Below, piece by piece: positions 43,901 to 53,137 of a DNA stretch of 64,000 bases. Source of the DNA: Moesziomyces globuligerus. Taxonomy: Eukaryota; Basidiomycota; Ustilaginomycetes; Ustilaginales; Ustilaginaceae. Position numbers and translations under genes: made by a program. The notes under the pieces were generated by a model. It was given only the letters and a program-made list of their open reading frames with translations. It searched no databases and was not told where the DNA came from. Numbering within the stretch: position 1 is the first letter of the stretch; each line of letters begins with the position of its first letter. The stretch is from the NCBI GenBank assembly GCA_030849465.1, contig JARVLF010000005.1:310001-374000 (forward strand), read 5' to 3'.

Positions 43901-45608
43901 TGCCTTCTGGCAGCGCGATGACGGCTCCTTCGTCAACATCCTTGCCGGCAACTTCACCACGACCAACGGCATCCGCAACCTCGCCTTCTACGACGACTCG
44001 AGTGACACGGCCACAGCCTTCCCAGCCCAGCCCGCTTCCGCTTCCCGCCCCGCCGTGTCCGTCGTCCGATCGCTGCTCGTGGACTCGGACATGCTCTACA
44101 TTGGCGGTGACGGTGGCTTTGAGACGTACGACCTCAAGAAGGCCAGCTGGGTGACCAACGGCGCGCCGCTCTCGGCTGGCGCAGGACAGGTGCTGTCAGT
44201 GACGTCCATCGACCACCGGCCCGACACGACCACGGTCATCGTGACCGGCAGCTTTGCATCCGCGGGCTCCCTGCCCTGTCTCAACGTCTGCCTCTGGGAC
44301 ACCAGTGCCATGCGCTGGAGTCCCTTGAGCGCAGGTCTCACTGGCCAGATCTCGAGCGTCGACTTTGCCGGCAGCAAGGCCAACCAGCTCATCTTAGCGG
44401 GATCCATGACCGTCAATGGAGCCGAGACTTCGCTCGCCAGCTACAACTTTGACGCCCAGACGTGGGCGAGCCTCGGCAGCGTTGGCAGCGGCTCTGGCCA
44501 GATTCCCGGACCGGCGACGGCAGTCAGCGTTAACGACCTCAATGCAAACGCGATCTTTGTCGCAGGTCGAACTGCCGACGGCAACGCACCCTACCTCGTC
44601 AGGTGGGACGGCGCTCAGTATACTGCGGTCGACGACGGCGAGTTCTTGCCCGCGACCGGCATCTCGCAGCTCACGTTTGTGCCCATCTCCAAGGCGCATC
44701 CCAGCAACCCCATCCTCGAGGACAACCGTCTGCTGGTGGTGAGCGGCGCGCTGGTCACGCAGGGCTACGGCAACATCTCGAGCGTCTTCTTTGACGGTCA
44801 GAGCTACTCGCCCTTCTTGCTCGCCACCAACCTCGACGGGTCTTCGGGGATTGTTCGTGCCTTCACCCGCTCCACCGAGGTGCTGCGCTTCCCAAATCTA
44901 CACCACCTCGCCGTGGGGCTGGTGATCTTGATCTCGATCGCCATCGGTCTCGGCATCGTCTTCTTGCTCGTGCTCCTCGGCCTCATCTGGGCCGTGGCGA
45001 GGAGACGGCCCGAGCCTCGCGACGTCAACGTGCCCATCTCGGCCAGCGAGGATTCGCTCGGTCTGGGCGAGAAGAAGCGTCCGTCGAGCCTGCTCGCCAC
45101 GCTCAATGCAGCCACTGAGAACGCCATGCTCGGCGAGCACGGCGGGGCTGCGGCGGCCGGCTTGGGCGCTGCGGGTGCGGGCGGGGCAGCTGCGTTGGCG
45201 GCAGGCCATCGCCGTCAAGGCTCGCCGGGCTACGACCGCCAGTTCGGCGACGAGGCGGCGACGTCCAACTACCACAGCGACGGCGGGCGTACGGGCCAGA
45301 GCATGCACACGCAATACATGACGGATGGCGGCGGATTCTCCGAGGCCGAGGCGGGACTGGCTACGGGCATGGTCGGTACGAGTGCTGCCGCCGCAGCGGC
45401 GATCGGGGCGAGTGCGGACGAGGAGGACTCGCCCATGGAGGGCATCCCCGCACACGCGCGCTACGAGTTCGTCCCCAACCACGAGTCCGAGCTCCCGTTG
45501 ACAGCCGGCGAGCCCATCGAGATCCTCGACGACCAGGACCGCCACTGGTGGCTTGCCAGGAATACGCAAGGGCAGACCGGCGTCGTGCCAAGTGCATATG
45601 TCATGTGA
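40932..45608 (+). CDS. RAX2: Polarity protein RAX2 with C-terminal SH3 domain
   Basis: A cortical marker of cell polarity; in yeasts and hyphae Rax2 marks bud or growth sites. It is a single exon of 1558 residues from the first ATG at 40932 (later ATGs at 40947 and 40956 are possible). After a basic start comes a signal sequence (ASALLITTAAPLATA), then a large extracellular part of repeated beta-propeller motifs such as VFVAGNFFSIGGIPVSNIAAY and YVGGSFTATADG, with many N-x-S/T sites and a Gln-rich patch (about 913-925). One membrane helix lies at about 1325-1352 (VGLVILISIAIGLGIVFLL). The cytosolic tail ends in an SH3 domain at about 1510-1558: RYEFVPNHESELPLTAGEPI, HWWLAR, GVVPSAYVM. Yeast Rax2 lacks this domain as far as I know. 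Confidence 0.92.
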   Translation: MPTSHMAAMPASASPTPQLARPRPSHRHASSTWSRLARAVSASALLITTAAPLATASIANFPSIDFDLLGAVSIAGSFAGIELWNQTGSSASPNATYDPAASSLLARANNGSVSFITATEQGGTIRAICQMQSPPNTVFVAGNFFSIGGIPVSNIAAYDPTTKAFTNMAGGLDGTVNAVFCDNDHQQLIAGGSFSGPVAAKTERYLGNLAQWDVAASTWNPVDFGGLDGAVNTITAGGNTSLVRFGGSFDTRFASSGLNGAAPSGTNTSASSLTAALTPISLGQVEFVGGPSSNDAGFNNPAQILCPQGPDGSGNSYLFQDGVDGRLTARAFRALNVRAIRLANTFVDGRGTRTFGIVSIPDNTELELIYLDPASNQNVTCTTNCTLSHDSSIPYQDFLIADTPANNAPGGVKQLTGVQFTATEYYGAGAGLHVLELLSEGGWAYAYNALNRGACNSNQSGVNGTQSSATNQGGWYTSTITTLAGTTEPVLAFTDSASNLGSDASASVTWSVDIPYNGNYTINMFVPGCRATGQCGQRTEVNANVFAVQGSQGNLTRVSQTNEEDQTVQIYSGEVNKAGQGFQPTVILSIPSDAPAPSGGGDFTVIADKVSFLLLNSNETLQMGRSSGFGLLEYNLFDPAMMAFQANGTGLLANTSMTQVDTFATTLFQYGVRSNASDTAVAAIASVGTRTFVGGSFTSTGNVSFANLAGYSMDSAGLLPIAIANGGLNGPVQALAALGNALYVGGSFTATADGAVAAPYLARYNPDANSWNALGAGPDGAVSNIYPLGPDALLVAGAFETVNGTGQSGGYAVWNSTSNSWQTQSSFVAAEMTAAFADFSDTTQLSFLAGSVRAVSLQSASGAAQLRAPDKSGALPVVESLNFQFATPSDSAGASTASASSARKRNLVTGWRQQQHQVQQQQLQQRQMLSRGESASSPGIGSRLLSMLPRSPFEASNTDASPRVASLTKRADIMVPPSLQSSGQNEILASAFWQRDDGSFVNILAGNFTTTNGIRNLAFYDDSSDTATAFPAQPASASRPAVSVVRSLLVDSDMLYIGGDGGFETYDLKKASWVTNGAPLSAGAGQVLSVTSIDHRPDTTTVIVTGSFASAGSLPCLNVCLWDTSAMRWSPLSAGLTGQISSVDFAGSKANQLILAGSMTVNGAETSLASYNFDAQTWASLGSVGSGSGQIPGPATAVSVNDLNANAIFVAGRTADGNAPYLVRWDGAQYTAVDDGEFLPATGISQLTFVPISKAHPSNPILEDNRLLVVSGALVTQGYGNISSVFFDGQSYSPFLLATNLDGSSGIVRAFTRSTEVLRFPNLHHLAVGLVILISIAIGLGIVFLLVLLGLIWAVARRRPEPRDVNVPISASEDSLGLGEKKRPSSLLATLNAATENAMLGEHGGAAAAGLGAAGAGGAAALAAGHRRQGSPGYDRQFGDEAATSNYHSDGGRTGQSMHTQYMTDGGGFSEAEAGLATGMVGTSAAAAAAIGASADEEDSPMEGIPAHARYEFVPNHESELPLTAGEPIEILDDQDRHWWLARNTQGQTGVVPSAYVM

Positions 45609-46216
45609 TTTGGTCTACACTTTTTCTTGGTCCAAAAGCAGTAGCAACACCGCCGCCCGAGCGAGCGGCGGATGCGCTGCTTACATACCCGTCTCTAGCT
45701 CCAACACCATCAGCTGCGACCGGCGTGCCGGTTGGATCGATGTTGCTTGCGCTTGGGACAGCTTACAGTCTTTTCTCCATGCATCTCCATCCCTCCTTTG
45801 TCTTGGCTCCTTGTGCTTCACATCAGAACCAGTCACTTCAAGAGCACCTTCGTTTTGTGATTCTAATGGCATGTCTTGTCTTGACTTGGCCCGGGTGAAA
45901 TGGCGGTCGTGTGATTTTGATTGAAGAAAGTGTGCAGCTTCACCTTCCTGAGCGGGAGCGGAGCTCAAGCCAACTTGCGCGTCCTGACGAGCTGGAGTTG
46001 GCACCGCTGCGTACCACGTTGGAAGAGACGTGGTTGCGAACAGCCGGGACGCCTTCGCTTGCGCAGCGCATGATCTCAGCATTGTAGCATTGGTTGCCGA
46101 GCAAAGCACGCTCTCACTCTCACCGCTTTCGATGCTTGCGTGCACAAGCGGACTGCGTGGTTGGTATCGATTTATGATTTGTGAATCAGGTGGGAGAGCT
46201 TGAGCCAAGGTGGGTA
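45609..46216. other. Convergent 3' intergenic region (RAX2 / coiled-coil gene)
   Basis: 608 bp between stop codons. No gene, tRNA or repeat was recognised. Confidence 0.55.
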
Positions 46217-49200
46217 TCAGCGGAAAAAGGTGCGGGCCATGGGACCAGGTTTGACGAGCTTGGCGGAGGTTCTAGCTTTGAGTTTGGACTTTTGCTTCTT
46301 GGTCGCATTCGCGTTGGCCGTTTGCGTTCTGGCGTGTTCGATGGTAAAGTCGGGGAGGTCGGGTAGGTCGTCGTCTAGCCAACCGTTTCGGAACGAGTCG
46401 TGCTCGTGCTCAAACACGGGGCTTTCGACTGCGTCGTTTTCGTACACTGCCAGAAGCGCATCCCTGCTCGAAGGTGGGAGGAGGCCCTTTGTCCTTTGAC
46501 GCGGAGTGGTGTCGGTGGTAAACGGGACGCGTTGGGCGCCCGAGTATCTCGACTTGATCTTGCGCTTTGACGGTGCAGGCAAGGGGGTGGAGTGCGTCAG
46601 CGCGCCAAAGTGCGTCGTGAGCGCGGGCACGTGCGACGTCTCGTCAGTTGCCGTCCAATCCGCCAAGCCGTACGGAGACGGCGAAGGCAGCGCAGCATCC
46701 AGCAGCATAGCGTTTCCAGGAGTATCCAGGCCGGAAAAATCGCCAATCGCTCCCAGCGGAGGCGTCGAAGCACGTACCAGCTCCGACACACGTCGCGCCT
46801 TGATCCCCAGCGAAGACATCGCCAGACTAGGCCGTCTCGCTCCTCCAGCAGTCGCAACAGCGCCACTCTCTGCTGCGACCTTGGCAACCGGTACAGCGCT
46901 CTCTGCTGGAAGCTTGGCGGAGGAGACGGGCAACGATGCTCCAGTGCCAACACGCAGTGCTCCGCTGTTGACAAGCGTCGGCCGCGGCGGGTTGCGCTTG
47001 GCGGACCTCTTGACCGGAGCGTCCTCCGACTCGACCTCGGGAGCTGCTGGGGCGAGTAGCGTGTCGTCCTCCACATCGCGCTCTTCTGCTTGCTCGATCT
47101 GCGCTGCGTCGTCGGCCTCGATGGCATGCACCGACAGGCTGCCGTACGACCGGCGCTTCTTCATCGAAAGACCCGTGTGTACGGGCAGTGGGGGATGTGG
47201 CAGCGCCTCTGCTACCCGAACCGGAGCTTCCACTGGCTCTGGCTCACGCTGGTGTGTTGCGACGCTCTGCATAGCCCTTTGCACTTCCGGCTGCAAAGGC
47301 TGTACGCTGAAGCGAGGCTTCGCTGCCGAGAAAGGCGTCTTGCTGCCACCCAGCCCAAACGTCGCCCGCACCGGCGTCGATGTGGGCGCCTCAGTGACCT
47401 TGGTTGGGACGTAGACCTCGCTCGTTGGTGCGGGAGCCGCAGACGCCGCCGAGACCTGACGGAGCAGCTGCGCAGGGTCGACGGGTGCCCTGAGCACGCG
47501 CGTGAGACCTGCCCTCGGCCTCTGGCTCAGCGGCACATCGACCGCCTTGAAGCTCGCGAGTTCGCGGTTGAGCTGAGCGTTGTCGTGTTCGAGGCGCTCG
47601 ATCTGCATGCGCAGAGCCAGATTATCGCGTCGGGTCTCGTCGAGCTCGTGGCGGACGCGGTCCATGTACATGATCTTCTGGTTGGGATTGTTGTGCCCGA
47701 GCAGCTCAGCGTTGAGCGCCGAGAGCGACGCCATTTCCTGCTCGGCGAGCGCATTGCGCTCGATCAGATGCTTCGACTGCTCGGCGAGCTCGTGGTAGAG
47801 CGTCTCAAAGTGCTCGGCTTGGTCGAGCAGCGTGGCGATACGGTTCCGCTCGTCCCTCCATGCCTCCTCGGCCACGCGCGCGTTCTGCAGCGAGGCCGAC
47901 ACGGATCGTGCAGTTTCGGCCTGGATCTGCGCCTCCTTCTTGGCTGTCGCCGCTTCTTCGAGCGCCGCAGCGAGCCGACGACGCAACGGCTCGAGCTCAG
48001 AGAGCTGCGAGACGAGACCGTCCACCTCGCGCGTCTTGGCTGCCACCGACGTCTCGAGAGCGGATACCTGCGCTCGCACGGCGGCAAGCGCCTCCTCGGC
48101 CTGCTTGGCCTCGCTGGAGCGCGAGAGCACGAGCTGCTGGAGCTCTCGCGCCTCCTCTTGCAGTAGCGTGTTGTGCGCATTGGTGTCGTCGAGACGGACT
48201 CGCAACAAGTCGGAAGACATGTCACCGGCCTCGATCGTCACTTGAGAACTGGAGCTCGACAGCGCTTGCTGAGTGCCCTGACGCTGCTGCAGATCTTCGA
48301 ACTGCTGTGCGATGAGCGTGTCTGCGAGTTGGCGCTCGGCGGCGAGCTCGGCGGCGATGCTGACGAGGTCGAGCTGGAGCGACGAGGCGAGATCTTTGGC
48401 GTCGTCGCGGTCGTCTTGGACCTGCTTGACGACGGCGACCAGTTCGTCGATCCGAGCCGCACGCTCGTCAGACAGAGTCTCAAGCCCGATGCGCTCCTCG
48501 GTGGCACGGTGCCACCTTGCGATCCACGACTGCATCTCTGAGCTCGAGCTCAGCTTGACAGCATCGAGATGCTCGGCAACGGCCTTGGCCACCACTGCGA
48601 GATTGTGCACTTGCTGCTGCTCGGTCTCTTGGAGCTCGTACTGCAGCTCGTCGATCTCGAGCTGAAGATCGGCGCGTGCTTCGTCGGCTGCTGCCTGGTG
48701 ATCGCTCGCGGTTTGTGCCGCCTGTTCGGAGGCGAGCTGAAGTTCGGTCAAGAGCTCTTGGATGCGGGCGTTGAGCTCGTTTTCGATCTTGCGCGCGTAC
48801 TTCTGTGCATCGATGAGAATGACCTTGTCCGAATCGCGCTGAGCCTGGAGCTCGTCGATGAGCTTCTGCTTCTGGCTGACGAGGTCGTGCGAAGCGGTAC
48901 CCTGCGCCCGGAGTTGGTCGAGCTCGGTTTGGAGGGAGGTGCATTTGGTCTGATACTGCTGCCACTTTGCATGTTCGCTGGAAACGGACTGACGTGCCTC
49001 GGCGAGTTCGTGCCTGCGTCTGTCCTGCTCCTTGCGGAGTCTCTCGGTGAGGTCGTCGATCTCGTTCTGCCTGCGCGTCTTGGACTCCTCGTGGACCCTG
49101 TGGAGCTCGGCGAGACGAGCCTGGAGGTCGGAGAGCTTGCTGCTCTTCTCTTTGAGCGAAGCGTGCGCCTTCTCCCACTTTTCGATGCCGTGCTTGAGCT

Positions 49201-49489
49201 TGGCTTCGCGCTGAGCGGCGAGGCGGAGCTCGGTCTGCAGGTCGCCGAGCTGGTTGTGCGCGGTGTCCTTCTCCCTCTGCAAGTCTTGGATCTTTGCTTC
49301 TGCTCGAGAGAGGCGGTCCTCGAGCTTGAGCTGCGACTTGATAGGATGCGCCGTGGCTGAGGGAGGTGCGGCCGGGGCGATGTTGGATCGAGTGCTGGGG
49401 CCCAGTGGGCGACGGACCAGACTGACCATGGCGGGATGTGCACCGGGTGCGGAGGCGGAGGGAGGCGGGGCAAGGGGTCTTTGCGACAT
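46217..49489 (-). CDS. Long coiled-coil protein with HMMR/RHAMM-like motif
   Basis: A single exon of 1090 residues. Residues about 50-660 are almost continuous coiled coil (KLEDRLSRAEAKIQDLQREK and onward). At about 590-655 the stretch LLGHNNPNQKIMYMDRVRHE followed by ELDETRRDNLALRMQIERLE strongly resembles the C-terminal leucine-zipper motif of animal HMMR/RHAMM (LLGHQN...KQKI), which targets that protein to centrosomes and spindle microtubules. The remaining 430 residues are disordered, basic and Pro/Ser/Ala-rich, with two short conserved-looking blocks near the end (TPRQRTKGLLPPSSRDALLA and FRNGWLDDDLPDLPDF). A role at the spindle pole body or microtubules is inference from this similarity. 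The gene is divergent from COG4. Confidence 0.7.
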   Translation of the reverse strand: MSQRPLAPPPSASAPGAHPAMVSLVRRPLGPSTRSNIAPAAPPSATAHPIKSQLKLEDRLSRAEAKIQDLQREKDTAHNQLGDLQTELRLAAQREAKLKHGIEKWEKAHASLKEKSSKLSDLQARLAELHRVHEESKTRRQNEIDDLTERLRKEQDRRRHELAEARQSVSSEHAKWQQYQTKCTSLQTELDQLRAQGTASHDLVSQKQKLIDELQAQRDSDKVILIDAQKYARKIENELNARIQELLTELQLASEQAAQTASDHQAAADEARADLQLEIDELQYELQETEQQQVHNLAVVAKAVAEHLDAVKLSSSSEMQSWIARWHRATEERIGLETLSDERAARIDELVAVVKQVQDDRDDAKDLASSLQLDLVSIAAELAAERQLADTLIAQQFEDLQQRQGTQQALSSSSSQVTIEAGDMSSDLLRVRLDDTNAHNTLLQEEARELQQLVLSRSSEAKQAEEALAAVRAQVSALETSVAAKTREVDGLVSQLSELEPLRRRLAAALEEAATAKKEAQIQAETARSVSASLQNARVAEEAWRDERNRIATLLDQAEHFETLYHELAEQSKHLIERNALAEQEMASLSALNAELLGHNNPNQKIMYMDRVRHELDETRRDNLALRMQIERLEHDNAQLNRELASFKAVDVPLSQRPRAGLTRVLRAPVDPAQLLRQVSAASAAPAPTSEVYVPTKVTEAPTSTPVRATFGLGGSKTPFSAAKPRFSVQPLQPEVQRAMQSVATHQREPEPVEAPVRVAEALPHPPLPVHTGLSMKKRRSYGSLSVHAIEADDAAQIEQAEERDVEDDTLLAPAAPEVESEDAPVKRSAKRNPPRPTLVNSGALRVGTGASLPVSSAKLPAESAVPVAKVAAESGAVATAGGARRPSLAMSSLGIKARRVSELVRASTPPLGAIGDFSGLDTPGNAMLLDAALPSPSPYGLADWTATDETSHVPALTTHFGALTHSTPLPAPSKRKIKSRYSGAQRVPFTTDTTPRQRTKGLLPPSSRDALLAVYENDAVESPVFEHEHDSFRNGWLDDDLPDLPDFTIEHARTQTANANATKKQKSKLKARTSAKLVKPGPMARTFFR

Positions 49490-50041
49490 GGTGGCGATGC
49501 CAGGCGCGAGGGGCTGGTACGCCTTGCTTTTCTGTAGACGCTTGTTACTGGTGATGATGATGCTGCTGCTGCTGATGCTGCTGATGATGGTGGTGAGGCA
49601 TGGTTGCTGAGCTCAACAGAGAGCGCTACAATGTTACAGTAGCGATCCTCCACACGACCAGTCCAACACTCTCTGTGACTTTTTTCTAGCGTGGGGTGCG
49701 GTAAATACGGCAGCCCAACGCGCCTCGCATGAGTCCGGCTCCAGTCGCCGCCGAAGCTCGTCCAATTCAGCAAAGGCGCGAAAAGGTCACGTGCCTCTGA
49801 TGAGGGACCTTTGGCCATTAGGTCTAACATTCCAAAAGTTTCGCCGCCTGGGCCATGCTGGGAGGTGCCGAGATGGGCGCTGCACCCTACAGTACAGTAC
49901 CGGCGCACGAAGCTGCCGCAAGAGCTTGTGAGTGTTGCATTCCAAGCCCTCCACCCATTCTTCGTTGCTTTCGGTCACCACATTCGCAGCTGTTCCGCAC
50001 TCCGTCGGCTGACACCTGCCGCTCTGCCCGTCTCCGAAGCC
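49490..50041. promoter_or_regulatory. Divergent promoter region (coiled-coil gene / COG4)
   Basis: 552 bp. It contains a mixed ATG/CTG trinucleotide run at 49550-49598 and a small inverted repeat CGCTAC...GTAGCG at 49624-49644. An ATG-free extension of the COG4 frame runs back to 49811, but coding starts at 50042. Confidence 0.55.
49550..49598. repeat. GAT/GCT trinucleotide repeat
   Basis: A run of TGATGATGATGCTGCTGC-type triplets, about 60 bp upstream of the coiled-coil gene start on the minus strand, where it reads CAT/CAG. It probably lies in that gene's 5' leader. Confidence 0.75.
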
Positions 50042-52960
50042 ATGGCGGCTCTCTCGCCCGCTCCGGCGCCCAAGGATGCTGCACTTGAACAGCTGCACCC
50101 GCAGCGGCTACCCTCGACCCAACATCCAGACGAGCTGTCGGACGATCTCGCACGCCAGATCGACCAGATCCTGTCCAGGCCACCTGCGCGGCAGACATCA
50201 TCCTCATCAGAGCCGTCAAAAGCCTCGTCAGTGTCTCCCTTGAATCTGGCCGACCGCTCTGCGCTCGCGACGCAGCTCAACCTCTTGCTCGCACAATCCC
50301 TCCCAAAGGATGAGCCTATCAGTCTTGCCGTCATCGACCGCGTGCAGGCCGTGCTCCGACTGCAGATTCAGGCATGCCGCGACCGGATCCAGCAGCTTAC
50401 CGCCGAGCTCGAGACGGAGATCGACGCAGACCGCATGACCCACGTCCAGCAGGCCATCGCTGCGCTCCTCGAGCAGCTCCTTACCATCCGCGAAAAGGCA
50501 CGCGAGTCCGAAAACGTCGTCAAGGAGATCACCCGCGACATCCGCAACCTTGACATTGCAAAGCGCAACGTAGTCTCCAGCATGACCGCCTTAAAGCGCC
50601 TTCAGATGCTCGTCAATGGCGTCGACCAGCTTCAACGCCTCGCTGAATCCAAGCGCTATCGCGAGGCCGCCTCGGCTCTCCAGGCGGTCCGCTCCCTCCT
50701 CGACTTTTTTCAGGCCTATCGCGGCGTAGAGCGCATCGCATCCGCATACAAGCAGGTCAGCGAGCTTCAGACTACCCTCCGCACCAGCATCACCAAGGAC
50801 TACGAGAGCTTCTTCCTGCACGATCCCAACCGCCCCGTCCGCTCCACTAGCTTGCCCGAGTCCGCGCTGGTCATCGATGCCATCGGTCCCGACGCAAAAG
50901 CTTCGCTCATCGACTGGTACTGCTCGCTTCAGCTTCGCGAGTATCGGCGCATCTTTAGGGCGACCGACGAAGCAGGTCAACTCGACAATGTCTCCCGCCG
51001 CTTCGCCTGGTTCCGCCGCATCCTCAAGATCCACGAGGACGAACACGCGCCTGCCTTCCTCGACCAGTGGCATGCAGAAAGATGGCTCGTCCGCAAATTC
51101 GCAGATGTCACCAAGGAGGACCTGCGAAGCGTCCTCATCCGCGAACAGTCCCGACTCAACGTCTCTACCCTCATGGAGGCGCTCAACGCCACGCTCGAAT
51201 TCGAAGCCGCCATGACCCGAAAGTACGATCTCCCCTTCGAAGAGCTCATCGCCCCTCCAGCTGCTCCTTCGGCCGGCATCGCTTCGCAGTCGCAGGCACA
51301 GACACTCTCCGTCATCTTCGACCCCTATCTCGGCGTCTTCGTCGAGGCGCAAGACCGCGCACTCTCCGAGATGTTTGTGCAGTATCGACGCCAAGGCGCT
51401 CGCATCTCGCACGACGGATTTGGCGCTGACACCAACCAAGCCGTTGGAGGCTTTGCGGCAGACAGCGTCTTCGACCCTTCCAAGCCTTCCGATTCCGCCG
51501 CCGCCGGCTCGGGAGGCGGCACCATTGTACTGCCCTCCTCCACCGAGCTCTTCTACTTCTATCGCCAGACGTTGGAGCAGTGTGCCAGGCTTTCGAATCG
51601 CGAACCGCTCCGCGACTTGTATCAAGTCTACCGCAAGTGGCTCCGCGTCTACGCCGAGGACGTGCTGCGTTCGGCGCTCGTGCGGCCCGAGCCCGCCCGA
51701 CGCTCCATTGACGTGCGGCCCAATATCACCGACATCCAGAAATGGTGTCTTGTCCTCAACACCGCCGACTACTGTGCCACCACCGCAGGTCAGCTCGAAG
51801 ACAAGCTCCGCGAGAAGATCCATCCGGACTTCAAGGAGGGCGTCAGCCTGGACGACGAGCGCGGCATCTTCAACACGCTCGTCGCATATGCGGTCCAGAC
51901 GCTGGCCCGCGAGCTCGAGCTGTGCTCCGAGCCGATCTGGAACTCGATGCTGCGCCCCGCAGTGCCGTGGAGCCAGGTACAGCCAAGGACCGACCGAACG
52001 CAAGAACTCGGTGCCGGTGCCAACGCGGCCACCTCGCAGTACGTCGCCGACCTTGCGAGTCTGCTCGAGCAGATCGGCGTGGTGGTGCGCCAGGACGTCG
52101 AGAACAAACGCTACGTGCGCAGCTGGTGCGACAAGGTCGTCAGTGTCGTCACCACCCGCTTCCTGCAAGGTCTCGTTCGGCTGCGTCCGCTGTCGCAGGG
52201 TATGGCCGAGCAGTTGATGGCAGACGCCAGTGCACTCAGGAAGAGCCTGGTCGATCTGCCCCGATATCCGATCGACGAGCTTGGTGTCGGCACAGACGGT
52301 AGCGTCGGCGCGACCGAGGCGAGTTTGTCGCACTGGGCGCCCAAACTCTCGCCCGAGCAGGCTGCTCTGTCGACTCAAGCGGCCTCGTACGTCCGCTATG
52401 TTCACCGTCTCACGGAACGCATAAGCGTCCTTCTCCGTGTCGTCCTTGCGCCCATCGAGCTCGCGTCCGACGCGCAAGGAGGGTCACAGCGCGATCTCAT
52501 CACGACCTACGTTGCGCTCGTTGCCGACCGCTCGTTTGCCAACTTCCAGAAGGTGCTCGAGCTCAAGGGCGTCCGTAAGCTCGACCAGAACGCGCTCATC
52601 GATCGCTTCCTCTCGTCGACCTCGACACATGAGACCGGCGACGAAGAGGGCGCAAAGAAGCTGGCGGATCAAAGCTTTCTCACGCAGCTCGACATGGATC
52701 CGTCCGGCCACCCTGTGCTGTCGTCGCCCTTCACACAAGCCACGCCCTCGTTCCTCGACACGCCTGCCCGTACAGAGCAGACACCGCAGAGATCCACCTC
52801 GCTCTTCGCGCCGGATAGCTTGCGCAGCCCCACCATGGCAACCACACCCACCTTCGAGTCCAACCAGGCCCAGCCCGGCGGCGCAGGCAGAGCCTTCTCC
52901 GACCTCCGCAAGTTCGGCAACTTCTTCGGCGCGCTCGGCCGCAAGGACTCCAAGCAGTGA
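50042..52960 (+). CDS. COG4: Conserved oligomeric Golgi complex subunit 4
   Basis: A subunit of the COG tethering complex for retrograde vesicle traffic within the Golgi. It is a single exon of 972 residues from the first in-frame ATG. Recognisable parts include the N-terminal helical region (VVKEITRDIRNLDIAKRNVV, then TALKRLQMLVNGVDQL and YREAASALQAVRSLLDFFQA, with FFLHDPN later) and the middle of the family fold, NTADYCATTAGQLEDKLREK and FNTLVAYAVQTLARELELCS. The C-terminal 100 residues are low complexity, ending RKFGNFFGALGRKDSKQ. Its stop codon lies only 38 bp before the left arm of the inverted repeat that resembles the 3' end of DBP10. Confidence 0.93.
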   Translation: MAALSPAPAPKDAALEQLHPQRLPSTQHPDELSDDLARQIDQILSRPPARQTSSSSEPSKASSVSPLNLADRSALATQLNLLLAQSLPKDEPISLAVIDRVQAVLRLQIQACRDRIQQLTAELETEIDADRMTHVQQAIAALLEQLLTIREKARESENVVKEITRDIRNLDIAKRNVVSSMTALKRLQMLVNGVDQLQRLAESKRYREAASALQAVRSLLDFFQAYRGVERIASAYKQVSELQTTLRTSITKDYESFFLHDPNRPVRSTSLPESALVIDAIGPDAKASLIDWYCSLQLREYRRIFRATDEAGQLDNVSRRFAWFRRILKIHEDEHAPAFLDQWHAERWLVRKFADVTKEDLRSVLIREQSRLNVSTLMEALNATLEFEAAMTRKYDLPFEELIAPPAAPSAGIASQSQAQTLSVIFDPYLGVFVEAQDRALSEMFVQYRRQGARISHDGFGADTNQAVGGFAADSVFDPSKPSDSAAAGSGGGTIVLPSSTELFYFYRQTLEQCARLSNREPLRDLYQVYRKWLRVYAEDVLRSALVRPEPARRSIDVRPNITDIQKWCLVLNTADYCATTAGQLEDKLREKIHPDFKEGVSLDDERGIFNTLVAYAVQTLARELELCSEPIWNSMLRPAVPWSQVQPRTDRTQELGAGANAATSQYVADLASLLEQIGVVVRQDVENKRYVRSWCDKVVSVVTTRFLQGLVRLRPLSQGMAEQLMADASALRKSLVDLPRYPIDELGVGTDGSVGATEASLSHWAPKLSPEQAALSTQAASYVRYVHRLTERISVLLRVVLAPIELASDAQGGSQRDLITTYVALVADRSFANFQKVLELKGVRKLDQNALIDRFLSSTSTHETGDEEGAKKLADQSFLTQLDMDPSGHPVLSSPFTQATPSFLDTPARTEQTPQRSTSLFAPDSLRSPTMATTPTFESNQAQPGGAGRAFSDLRKFGNFFGALGRKDSKQ

Positions 52961-52998
52961 CGTGATTCGGCGATGGGCGGCGTGGTGGACGCGGCGAC

Positions 52999-53137
52999 GG
53001 AGGCGGCCGTGGTGGATCTCACAGCTAGAACAGTGCACCTGATCTTTGCTTCAGCCCTTCTCTGCATGTTGCACAGCTGTAGTCTAGTGATCTTTCAAGT
53101 CTGTCAGCAATGTGACTTGTGTCCTACCAACGTGCGT
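52999..53137 (+). repeat. Left arm of imperfect inverted repeat (copy of DBP10 3' end)
   Basis: This 139-bp segment aligns without gaps to the reverse complement of 53821-53960 with about 22 mismatches by eye (roughly 84% identity). Upstream of the repeat limit it still reads in the DBP10 tail frame as a short Gly/Arg-rich peptide (GRRGGRGDGGGRGGSHS) ending in TAG at 53026-53028, against GGGRGGSRR and TAG in DBP10. Part of the match lies beyond the stop codon in the 3' flank. Confidence 0.85.

Noticed and set aside
50591..52477. 628-codon ORF antisense to COG4
   Set aside because: Shadow frame of a well-supported gene.
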